Positions 55,289 to 64,000 of a stretch of 64,000 nucleotides of DNA are shown here, piece by piece (position 1 is the stretch's first letter; the number at the start of each line of letters is the position of its first letter). A program made the translations under genes and the position numbers. The stretch comes from Colwellia ponticola (GTDB lineage: Bacteria > Pseudomonadota > Gammaproteobacteria > Enterobacterales > Alteromonadaceae): positions 37,092 through 101,091 of the forward strand of contig NZ_SZVP01000013.1 of NCBI RefSeq assembly GCF_005885605.1. Reading direction: 5' to 3'. The notes below the pieces were generated by a model. That model was not told where the DNA came from. It saw nothing but the letters and a program-made list of their open reading frames with translations, and searched no databases.

Positions 55289-57979
55289 TTGTCTTCCGAT
55301 CTTATAGAAAATTCCGATGTATCGCTTGATACATTAACCAACAAACAACTTACTGGCGTGCAACGTTTACTTGAGGCTGGGTTGTTGTGTTTCACTGTGT
55401 TTGCCATGTTTATGATGTTGGCATTATTTAGTTTTGATCCCGCTGATCCTGGTTGGGCGCAAACGGGCTATCAATCTGATGTGCGTAACTTAGGCGGCGC
55501 GGTGGGCGCTTATCTCTCCGATTTGTTTTTAAATCTTTTTGGCCTTATCGCCTACAGCTTACCCTTTGTTATCGCCATTATTGGCTGGTTGTTGTTTCAA
55601 CGCTTCCATGAGTTGATGAGACTTGATTACTTAACCTTAGGGCTAAAGCTAATTGGCTTTTTCATGTTCTATCTTGGGGTAACGTCGTTAGCGAGTATGA
55701 ATTTTGACGATATTTTTTATTTCTCCGCTGGCGGAATTTTAGGTGACGTACTGAGTAAAACCTTATTACCGTACTTGTCTTTTGTTGGCTCTACCTTACT
55801 GTTTTTACTCTTTACCTGTGCAGGCTTTGTGCTACTTACCGGTTTTTCTTGGCTTAAGTTTATAGACACGGTTGGTCGGTACGCCATTTTAGGTGCTGTT
55901 AAGCTAGCGGATTTACCCACATTAATTCAGCAACATTTTGGTACCAATGAACAATCAGATAATAAGCAAGACTGGCTAAGCAATGTTAAAAAACGTTTAG
56001 CTAAAGACACGCATACAACAGACACTAATGAAGAGAGTACAGCCGAGCAAAAGTTATCTTTAACGCAGCAAAACCCTGATAGAAGTGCAGATAAGAGTAC
56101 AGATAAAAATGCAGATAAGAGTGTCTTAGCCACATCAACTCAAGAACCTTCTTTAGCTTCCTTAGATGCACAAAACAGTAATACTGATTTAAGTCTGTCT
56201 GCTAGTGCGCAAGGACCAACAATATCAGTAAACACTAGCGAAAACACACACAATAAAACTGAACCCTTTATTGATATTGCTGAACTCATGAGTGAGCTTT
56301 CAGCGGGCAATGTGCAAGATCAAGTCAGTCAAAAAGAGATTACTGCCGCGTTTGCCGACGTAGAAAAACTTAATGTTGCTGATGATAACCCCGCTAAAAA
56401 GTCGTCAACTACGTCTGAGCAAAATATGTCTCAACATAATGACCCCGTTAATTTGCTGCCAGTTGCAGAAAAAGCACCACCTGAAATGCCGTCTATCAAT
56501 TTACTTGATCGCCCTGATAAAGCGAAAAACCCTATTAATCAAGAAGAGTTAGACTTAGTAAGTCGCCTTGTTGAAACCAAGTTACTTGATTTTGGCGTAC
56601 AAGCACAGGTGGTCTCTGTTTACCCAGGCCCAGTGATAACGCGGTTTGAATTAGACTTAGCCCCAGGGGTTAAAGTGAATAAAATAACTAGCTTATCAAA
56701 AGATTTAGCGCGTGCATTATCAGCCATTAGCGTACGTGTTGTTGAAGTTATTCCTGGTAAATCAGTGATAGGTTTAGAGCTCCCCAACAAACACCGTGAA
56801 ATTGTTTATTTAAGTGAAGTGATTGGCTGTCCTGCCTTTGAAGAGTCGTCATCGTCGCTAGCCATGGTCTTAGGTAAAGATATTGCCGGTGAGCCTGTGG
56901 TGGTTGATTTAGGTAAAATGCCGCACTTACTGGTGGCCGGTACTACCGGCTCAGGTAAATCTGTGGGTGTAAATACCATGATTGTTAGTTTGCTTTATAA
57001 ATCTACGCCTGAAGATGTGCGTATGATCATGATTGACCCGAAAATGCTTGAGTTGTCAGTCTATGAGGGCATTCCACATTTACTCGCTGAAGTAGTTACC
57101 GATATGAAAGATGCGGCTAATGCACTGCGTTGGTGTGTGGGCGAAATGGAGCGACGTTATAAAGTGATGTCTGCTTTGGGCGTTCGTAACTTAAAAGGCT
57201 ACAACAAAAAAGTATTGGAAGCGATTGCCAAAGGTGAGCCTATTATCGACCCCACTTGGCAACCTAATGATGGTATGGATCAAACAGCGCCTATGTTGGA
57301 AAAACTACCGAGCATTGTGGTCGTTGTTGATGAATTTGCCGATATGATGATGATTGTTGGTAAAAAAGTTGAAGAGCTTATTGCCCGTATTGCACAAAAA
57401 GCCCGTGCTGCCGGTATTCATTTAATACTCGCTACGCAGCGCCCATCAGTGGATGTTATTACCGGCTTAATTAAAGCCAATATTCCAACGCGTATGGCGT
57501 TTCAGGTATCATCAGGGTTAAACTCTCGCACCATCTTAGATCAACAAGGGGCAGAGCAGTTATTGGGTATGGGTGATATGCTGTATTTACCACCGGGGAC
57601 TGGCGTGCCAACTCGTGTGCATGGCGCATTTGTTGACGATCATGAAGTACATGCGGTGGTAAAAGACTGGAAATCTCGAGGTGAGCCTAACTACATTGAA
57701 GAAATTTTATCAGGTGAGCACGACCAAGATATTTTATTACCGGGTGAGCAAGCCGAAGGCGGTGATGGTGAAGAAGTCGATGCACTTTACGATGAAGCCG
57801 TTAACTTTGTTACTGAAAAACGCCGCGTGTCAATTTCAAGTGTACAAAGACAATTTAGGATCGGTTATAACCGCTCCGCGCGTATAGTGGAAGAAATGGA
57901 GCAACAAGGTGTGGTATCAACACCGGGCAATAACGGCGCTCGCGAAGTATTAGCGCCGCCGCCAGTACGCGATTTTTAA
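55289..57979 (+). CDS. ftsK: DNA translocase FtsK
   Basis: Septal DNA pump that segregates and decatenates chromosome termini and activates XerCD. 896 residues, shorter than E. coli FtsK (1329) because the linker is short. Four N-terminal membrane helices (about residues 28-200) precede an acidic, Lys/Asp/Ser-rich linker (about 215-400, with the repetitive [14 protein letters not shown]). The motor has Walker A in [20 protein letters not shown] and Walker B in [15 protein letters not shown]. The C-terminal gamma domain [27 protein letters not shown] reads KOPS. The frame opens with TTG at 55289 without a clear ribosome binding site; the start is uncertain. Confidence 0.96.
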   Translation: MSSDLIENSDVSLDTLTNKQLTGVQRLLEAGLLCFTVFAMFMMLALFSFDPADPGWAQTGYQSDVRNLGGAVGAYLSDLFLNLFGLIAYSLPFVIAIIGWLLFQRFHELMRLDYLTLGLKLIGFFMFYLGVTSLASMNFDDIFYFSAGGILGDVLSKTLLPYLSFVGSTLLFLLFTCAGFVLLTGFSWLKFIDTVGRYAILGAVKLADLPTLIQQHFGTNEQSDNKQDWLSNVKKRLAKDTHTTDTNEESTAEQKLSLTQQNPDRSADKSTDKNADKSVLATSTQEPSLASLDAQNSNTDLSLSASAQGPTISVNTSENTHNKTEPFIDIAELMSELSAGNVQDQVSQKEITAAFADVEKLNVADDNPAKKSSTTSEQNMSQHNDPVNLLPVAEKAPPEMPSINLLDRPDKAKNPINQEELDLVSRLVETKLLDFGVQAQVVSVYPGPVITRFELDLAPGVKVNKITSLSKDLARALSAISVRVVEVIPGKSVIGLELPNKHREIVYLSEVIGCPAFEESSSSLAMVLGKDIAGEPVVVDLGKMPHLLVAGTTGSGKSVGVNTMIVSLLYKSTPEDVRMIMIDPKMLELSVYEGIPHLLAEVVTDMKDAANALRWCVGEMERRYKVMSALGVRNLKGYNKKVLEAIAKGEPIIDPTWQPNDGMDQTAPMLEKLPSIVVVVDEFADMMMIVGKKVEELIARIAQKARAAGIHLILATQRPSVDVITGLIKANIPTRMAFQVSSGLNSRTILDQQGAEQLLGMGDMLYLPPGTGVPTRVHGAFVDDHEVHAVVKDWKSRGEPNYIEEILSGEHDQDILLPGEQAEGGDGEEVDALYDEAVNFVTEKRRVSISSVQRQFRIGYNRSARIVEEMEQQGVVSTPGNNGAREVLAPPPVRDF

Positions 57980-58046
57980 CTTAGGCTGACCGGCTTATTA
58001 TATTAACGATTATTTATTAAAAGCATCATTTTATTAGAAGTACCCC

Positions 58047-58808
58047 ATGACAATAAATTTTACCCGTAAACCCTTTTTTAAAATAGTGGCGTTAACTAGT
58101 TTACTACTACCCGCACTTAGCTTATATCAACCTGCGGCTAATGCTGCGCAAGCACCTATTGATAATAGCAACACTAGCACGACTAGGGTGTTTGCCGCGC
58201 CATCAGAGCAAGCAAAACAGCAGTTAATGGCGCAATTAAGTAAACTCGCTTTTTTTAGCGCTAATTTTAACCAAAAAATTCTTAATGACGCAGGTGAACT
58301 ATTACAACAAGGTTCGGGTAATTTAGCGATTAGTAAGCCCAACCTTGTTAATTGGAAAACCATTACCCCGGATGAAACCTTAATTGTTAGCGATGGTAAC
58401 ACCTTGTGGTTTTATGACCCGTTTATTGAACAAGCTAGCGCGTTTAGCTTAGCCAAATCTATTCATAACACCCCTATTTTATTGCTCACTAGCGATGAAC
58501 CAGAGCTTTGGCAACAATATGAGGTTAGCCAGCAAAGCCATGAAAGTGATCATACCCAAAGTGATTTACGCTTTATCGTCATCCCAAAAGATGACAATAG
58601 CCAAATTAAAAAGCTAACGCTGCGCTTTACTGATGCCTCTGCTCAAAGTAATGACACTGAGTTACAACTAAGTGAGTTCTCCTTTGAAGATGCTACGGGT
58701 CAGGTGAGTCAAATCAGTTTAAGTCACTTTAACAGCCGTGTTAAACCAAAAGCCTCATTATTTACATTTACCTTACCCGAAGGTGTAAGACTTGAAGACA
58801 AACGATAG
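58047..58808 (+). CDS. lolA: Outer-membrane lipoprotein carrier LolA
   Basis: Periplasmic chaperone that ferries lipoproteins from LolCDE to LolB. 253 residues, slightly longer than usual. A signal peptide (hydrophobic residues 12-24, cleavage near ANA-A) is followed by a Ser/Thr/Asn-rich stretch and the LolA fold: [54 protein letters not shown] and TPILLLTSD. The C-terminus runs 17 bases into rarA. It belongs to the conserved ftsK-lolA-rarA order. Confidence 0.93.
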   Translation: MTINFTRKPFFKIVALTSLLLPALSLYQPAANAAQAPIDNSNTSTTRVFAAPSEQAKQQLMAQLSKLAFFSANFNQKILNDAGELLQQGSGNLAISKPNLVNWKTITPDETLIVSDGNTLWFYDPFIEQASAFSLAKSIHNTPILLLTSDEPELWQQYEVSQQSHESDHTQSDLRFIVIPKDDNSQIKKLTLRFTDASAQSNDTELQLSEFSFEDATGQVSQISLSHFNSRVKPKASLFTFTLPEGVRLEDKR

Positions 58809-60255
58809 CTCAAAGCAAGGTGTAAACCAAAGCGCAAGCCAAAGTTCGCTATTTGACTTACCCGCTGATGAAAGCCTAGGCGCGCCTAACGATAACGCTG
58901 TAACTAACACCGCATCAGCAAGTAGCTTTATGCCGCTTGCGGCTAAAATGCGCCCAAAAACCTTAGCCGATTATGTTGGCCAACAGCATATTTTAGGTGG
59001 CGATTCACCTTTAGCGCAATCTATTGAACAAGGTCATTGTCATTCACTTATCTTTTGGGGCCCACCGGGCAGTGGTAAAACGACTTTAGCTGAAATTATT
59101 GCCCAGCATGCCAATGCTGAAATAGAACGCGTATCGGCCGTTACCTCGGGTATTAAAGAAATTCGTAGCGCTATTGAAAAAGCCAAATTGCGTGCACAAG
59201 GCGAGGGTGATAACAAACGCAGAACAGTATTATTTGTTGACGAAGTGCATCGCTTTAATAAATCACAGCAAGATGCATTTTTACCGCACATTGAAGACGG
59301 CACCATTATTTTTATTGGTGCGACCACAGAAAATCCCGCGTTTGAATTAAACCAAGCGTTACTGTCTCGCGCGCGTTTATATACTTTAAAAAAGTTAACC
59401 CGTGATGACTTAGCGCAAGTATTACAACGCGCTATTAGCTTATGTGAAACCGATGAACAGTTAACGATTAACTTAACAACAGATGCGAAACAAAGCTTAC
59501 TTAATCGCAGTGATGGTGACGCTAGGCGGTTACTTAATTTACTCGAAAACTGCCTAGACAGCACAGTAACAGCCAATGATAACAGCAAAACCATTACCGT
59601 TGAGCTGATCGCGCAAGTGGCGGGTAGCAAAATTGCCCTTTATGATAAAGGCGGTGACGCTTTTTATGACTTAATTAGTGCTTTTCATAAATCGGTACGC
59701 GGCTCTAGCCCTGATGCCGCTTTATATTGGTACGCTAGAATTTTGACCGCTGGCGGTGATGCACTCTATGTGGCTAGACGTTTACTTGCTATTGCCAGTG
59801 AAGACATAGGTAACGCGGATCCACGCGCCATGCAACTGGCACTAAACGCTTGGGATACGTTTCATCGTGTTGGCCCAGGTGAAGGTGAACGTGCTATCGC
59901 GCAAGCTACGGTATATATGGCATTAGCGCCAAAAAGTAATGCAGTTTATCAAGCCTTTAACAAAGCCAAAGTACTAGCACAGCAAACCTGTGATTTAGAT
60001 GTGCCCTTGCATTTAAAAAATGCCACTAGCAGTATTACCCAAGAGCTTGGCCATGGTAGTGAATATCGTTATGCTCATAATGAAGTAAACGCTTTTGCCG
60101 CTGGCGAAAATTACTTTCCTGAAGCACTTGCCCGAGGCGATAGCTCGCATACTAGCTTGTATCAACCGACAGAGCGTGGCTTAGAGAAAAAACTCAAAGA
60201 AAAGCTCGACTATTTAAACCAGCTTAATAGGAATAGTCATGACCAGCGCTATTAG
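58792..60255 (+). CDS. rarA: Replication-associated recombination protein A (AAA+)
   Basis: Clamp-loader-like ATPase acting at stalled replication forks. 487 residues from a TTG start with GAAGG 8 bases upstream; the first ATG in frame is 46 residues later and would remove part of the family N-terminus SSLFDLP. Motifs: [23 protein letters not shown], Walker [20 protein letters not shown], Walker [24 protein letters not shown], sensor 1 FIGATTENP, Arg finger region [11 protein letters not shown], and C-terminal tetramerisation [17 protein letters not shown] sequence. Overlaps lolA and crcB at its two ends. Confidence 0.96.
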   Translation: MKTNDSSKQGVNQSASQSSLFDLPADESLGAPNDNAVTNTASASSFMPLAAKMRPKTLADYVGQQHILGGDSPLAQSIEQGHCHSLIFWGPPGSGKTTLAEIIAQHANAEIERVSAVTSGIKEIRSAIEKAKLRAQGEGDNKRRTVLFVDEVHRFNKSQQDAFLPHIEDGTIIFIGATTENPAFELNQALLSRARLYTLKKLTRDDLAQVLQRAISLCETDEQLTINLTTDAKQSLLNRSDGDARRLLNLLENCLDSTVTANDNSKTITVELIAQVAGSKIALYDKGGDAFYDLISAFHKSVRGSSPDAALYWYARILTAGGDALYVARRLLAIASEDIGNADPRAMQLALNAWDTFHRVGPGEGERAIAQATVYMALAPKSNAVYQAFNKAKVLAQQTCDLDVPLHLKNATSSITQELGHGSEYRYAHNEVNAFAAGENYFPEALARGDSSHTSLYQPTERGLEKKLKEKLDYLNQLNRNSHDQRY

Positions 60256-60640
60256 TAATGTTACCTTATATGCTTTTGTCGCACTTGGCGGTGCTTGTGG
60301 GGCAAGTTTACGCTTTTATATGTCGCAATTAGTACTCAATTGGCTCGGAAAAGGTTTCCCTTTTGCCACATTGATGGTTAATATCATCGGCTCATTTACT
60401 ATGGGTTTGTTATACCAATTAATAGAACATAATATTCTCAATGTGAGCGTGCATAGAACCTTAATAGGCATAGGGTTTTTAGGTGCATTTACCACATTCT
60501 CTACATTTTCATTAGACTCTTTGTTATTATTACAACAAGGAGACGTGCTAAAAGCGGTGATAAATATTTTACTCAATGTGTCACTGTGTATTGCCGCAGC
60601 TGGGCTGGGTATATTTATCGTTAATAGCTTGGCAAAATAA
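60239..60640 (+). CDS. crcB: Fluoride channel CrcB/Fluc
   Basis: Inner-membrane channel that lets F- out of the cell; works as an antiparallel dimer. 133 residues with four transmembrane segments (about 8-22, 38-60, 70-90, 100-125). Family motifs: [36 protein letters not shown] and [17 protein letters not shown], the last with the Phe box and the Thr/Ser polar track. The ATG lies inside the last codons of rarA (17-base overlap), so expression is coupled to rarA; no fluoride riboswitch is visible in front. Confidence 0.95.
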   Translation: MTSAISNVTLYAFVALGGACGASLRFYMSQLVLNWLGKGFPFATLMVNIIGSFTMGLLYQLIEHNILNVSVHRTLIGIGFLGAFTTFSTFSLDSLLLLQQGDVLKAVINILLNVSLCIAAAGLGIFIVNSLAK

Positions 60641-60736
60641 GCCAAATTAGTGTAGCTAACTTAATTACTGATAACTTAATCGCGTACGTACCATAAACCG
60701 CCAACAATTTTAATAACCTACTAAACAAGAATGTGA

Positions 60737-62023
<1,287 letters not shown>

Positions 62024-62063
62024 TTAACATGAGTTAACCCTAATTTATAATATTTATCCATTA

Positions 62064-62117
62064 AAAACGCGATTAAATCAGCTCAAACGAGCTAACTTAA
62101 TCGCGTTTTATTTTTTA
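62064..62117. terminator. Terminator after serS
   Basis: A perfect 13-bp stem aaaacgcgattaa/ttaatcgcgtttt (62064-62076, 62097-62109) encloses a smaller agct/agct hairpin, followed by ATTTTTT. On the minus strand a T5 run follows the same stem, so it can also end transcripts from the integron-integrase remnant. Confidence 0.9.
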
Positions 62118-62167
62118 AGCTTTTTAAATCTAGAGTTATTTCACTTTATTAAGGTACACCTTTGTAG

Positions 62168-63040
62168 CTAGATAAGATCAGATAAAGGACTGCGTACACC
62201 GTTTGCCCCGTGCTCAAGTACGTGTGTATAAATTTGCGTGGTTCTAATATCGGTATGACCCAGTTGCTCTTGAACGGTTCTTATGTCAGCACCGCGTTGT
62301 AATAAGTGAGTGGCAAACGAGTGACGTAAAGTATGGCAAGTAACATTCTTTTCAATATTAGCTAACTTAGCGGCTAATTTAACAGATTTTCTTAACCCTG
62401 TTTCATCAATATGATGCCGTCTTAAATTACCTGTTTCAGGATCTACACTTAACCTACCTGAGGGAAATAAATAATGCCAATTCGTTTCCATATTTACGTT
62501 GGGGTATTTTCTTGATAACGCATAAGGTAACCATACGCCTTGGTAAGATGAGTTTTTTTGATCACTATTGAAATAGGATTTAATACCAATCTGCATAAGA
62601 AAGTGATCTCTTAGCCAGAATTTAAAGGCTTAGAGGCAAGGCATTGATTGTAGGCAAGGGTTGTTCCCTTGTCAAAATCAATAACGATGCATATAAGCCT
62701 TTAAAAATGGCCCTTTGGGAATGCATGGACACCATGATAACGTCATAAAATTTACTTGATGTAGGGTAACTATATCGGCATAAATTTTATTTGTTCTACT
62801 GTCGTCCATGCCATTCTAAGTGAACACTTCTTTATGCAGAATGGTATAACTACTAAAATTTGTAGTTTTAATTCATCACATAATTCCTTAGCTAATGTGA
62901 CTTGACGGTTTTTTCCACCTTTACCTTGCCAAATTTGTACACCGTAATGATCAAAATCAATATCCTTTACACGTAAGCGAACAACTTCCATTAAACGAAG
63001 CCCACTACCGTACATTAATTGACAGGGTAGGCTATGGCGT
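62168..63040 (-). pseudogene. intI: Integron integrase (IntI) remnant, interrupted and 5'-truncated
   Basis: Site-specific tyrosine recombinase of a chromosomal integron. Two coding pieces exist on the minus strand: 62850-63040 (LMYGSGLRLMEVVRLRVKDI, first catalytic Arg) and 62168-62583. The second piece includes the IntI-only extra region [20 protein letters not shown] followed by [14 protein letters not shown], then [34 protein letters not shown] with the catalytic Tyr. They are separated by a 263-bp MITE-like element; removing it with one 3-base duplication joins them in frame. About 200 of the usual 320 residues remain; the N-terminal third is replaced by IS91-type DNA. The gene is dead as it stands. 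The right-hand boundary is approximate (63025-63060). Confidence 0.88.
62584..62846. mobile_element. 263-bp MITE-like element inside intI
   Basis: Ends taccaatctgcataag at 62584 and its inverted counterpart at 62846 match at 26 of the first 31 positions. TAA direct repeats flank the element at 62581-62583 and 62847-62849. The inside has no transposase-sized frame and contains nested inverted segments (aaaggctta/taagccttt; a second around 62660-62690). A 3-base TNA-type duplication fits IS5-family relatives (inference). Excision restores the integrase frame, which confirms insertion into a formerly continuous gene. Confidence 0.85.
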
Positions 63041-63041
63041 T

Positions 63042-63971
63042 TTGGTATATGTAATTGGCTGTAGCTGTCGAGATCGGCATTGCCCACGTTGCCAAGGTAT
63101 GGCAACGGCTAAATGGGAGCAAAGACAACAAGAGGATTTATTATCGTGTCGCTATTTCCACCTTGTTTTTACGCTTCCTCATGAGTTGAATATCATTGCG
63201 CACTATAGCCCAAACGTGCTGTATCACTGTTTATTTAAAGCCGCATGGCAAACCTTAAGTAAATTTGCGAAACGAAAAGGGCATGGTCAGTTAGGTATGA
63301 CAAGCGTACTGCATACGTGGGGACAAAAGTTAAGTCAACATATTCACCTACATTGCATGATACCCGCAGGTACGCTTGATAAAGCGCACTGGCATGAAAT
63401 AGAAAAAGGCTATTTATATCCGGTTAAAGCATTATCAACGGTCTTTAGAGGAAAAATGCTCGCGGCGCTCAATGAATGCGATAGTTCATTCGCGAAGATA
63501 AGCACGCCAACTAAATGGTGTGTTTATAGCAAAGCCTGTTTAACGTACAGTGAAAAGTTAGTCAGTTACCTTGCACGTTACACCCGAAAAGGCGTGATGT
63601 CAGAATCACGGTTGGTATCAGCGAACTCACAAACAGTGAGTTTTAAATACCGGGATTATGCAGATAATAACCGAGATAAGATCATGACACTGAGTTGTGA
63701 CGAATTTTTAAGGCGTTATTTACAACATATACTGCCAAAGGGGTTTATGCGTATTCGCCACTATGGATTTTTAGCCAATGCGTGTCGTAAACAAAAGTTA
63801 GCGTTAATCAAAGATCAAGCGCCACACAGCTGTAAAGCAGCAACGGCAAAGACAGAAAAAGCGCCATTGATACCATATTGGTCCTGTCAATCATGCAAGG
63901 TTGGCAGCTTGCGGTTTATTGGTATAGCAGCGTCGAATACAGCCACCACTAAACTAGAGCGAACGAGTTAG
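63042..63971 (+). pseudogene. IS91-family transposase, N-terminally truncated
   Basis: A 309-codon frame open from a TTG inside former integrase DNA. It covers an IS91/IS801-type HUH transposase: the last part of the N-terminal zinc-binding region SCRDRHCPRCQGMATAKW, YFHLVFTLPHELN, the HUH motif HIHLHCMIPAG and the paired Tyr motif YLARYTRKGVMSESRL. IS91 transposases usually have 370-400 residues, so roughly the first 60-90 are missing, including the first Cys residues. The C-terminus is complete. Downstream, agcgggctagcctgct at 63972-63987 is an imperfect palindrome where IS91 elements carry their oriIS hairpin. The element's left end is lost at the junction with intI. Confidence 0.85.
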
Positions 63972-64000
63972 CGGGCTAGCCTGCTTAAAAGAATCAATAA

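Noticed and set aside
59040..59630. Long minus-strand open frame opposite rarA
   Set aside because: It lies fully inside a well-supported plus-strand gene, has no recognisable domain and mirrors its codon bias.
60180..60240. Fluoride riboswitch in front of crcB
   Set aside because: The gene starts inside rarA and the preceding bases are coding; no riboswitch-like conserved core is seen.

Overview
The window is a piece of a low-GC chromosome from a marine gammaproteobacterium, most likely Colwellia, Thalassotalea or a close relative (order Alteromonadales). This placement is an inference. It rests on protein families typical of that group (DUF2835, DUF5062, DUF3087, DUF3015), an Lrp almost identical in layout to the enterobacterial one, a Vibrio-type NhaD, and gene order such as pepN-DUF2835...gdhB-pyrD and lrp-ftsK-lolA-rarA-crcB-serS. 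No rRNA, tRNA or CRISPR array was recognised.

Layout. 1-2.7 kb: the 3' part of pepN, a REP-like hairpin, an 8-bp tandem repeat and a DUF2835 gene. 3.1-10.2 kb: a DUF1302 / DUF1329 / YCF48-like / RND-MMPL transporter cluster, probably an envelope export system for a hydrophobic substrate, with a FadR-family-like operator upstream. 10.8-16.8 kb: the large NAD-glutamate dehydrogenase and pyrD. 17-21 kb: cytochrome c', a DUF3015 protein, an Lnb/DUF4105 protein and, convergent, a cytochrome b561. 21-25.7 kb (minus strand): asnB, a CBS-domain protein, nhaD and a small Cys-containing secreted protein.

26-33.5 kb is the most interesting region. It is a tight run of nine genes: thioredoxin-like protein, Cys-tailed lipoprotein (DUF4266), DUF3570 barrel, ApbE-type FAD:protein FMN transferase, OmpR-family response regulator, histidine kinase, cupredoxin, an FTR1-like membrane protein without its REXXE motifs, and an outer-membrane-barrel-like protein. 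Four TTAA half-sites spaced by one helical turn lie just upstream of the first gene. I read this as one two-component-controlled envelope redox or metal module, in which DUF3570 may be the flavinylation substrate.

33.7-40.4 kb: DUF5062, DAHP synthase, the MoxR-DUF58-transglutaminase cassette and a small membrane protein. 40.7-50.5 kb: recC-recB-recD in one overlapping operon. 50.5-54.3 kb: DUF3087, then infA, bpt, aat and trxB on the minus strand. 54.6-62 kb: lrp, ftsK, lolA, rarA, crcB and serS.

62.1-64 kb is a mobile-DNA scar. A chromosomal integron integrase (minus strand) has lost its 5' third and is interrupted by a 263-bp MITE-like element with about 31-bp inverted repeats and a 3-bp target duplication. 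Removing the element restores the reading frame. The broken 5' end is fused to an N-terminally truncated IS91-family transposase that runs to the window edge. A cassette array could lie beyond the right edge.
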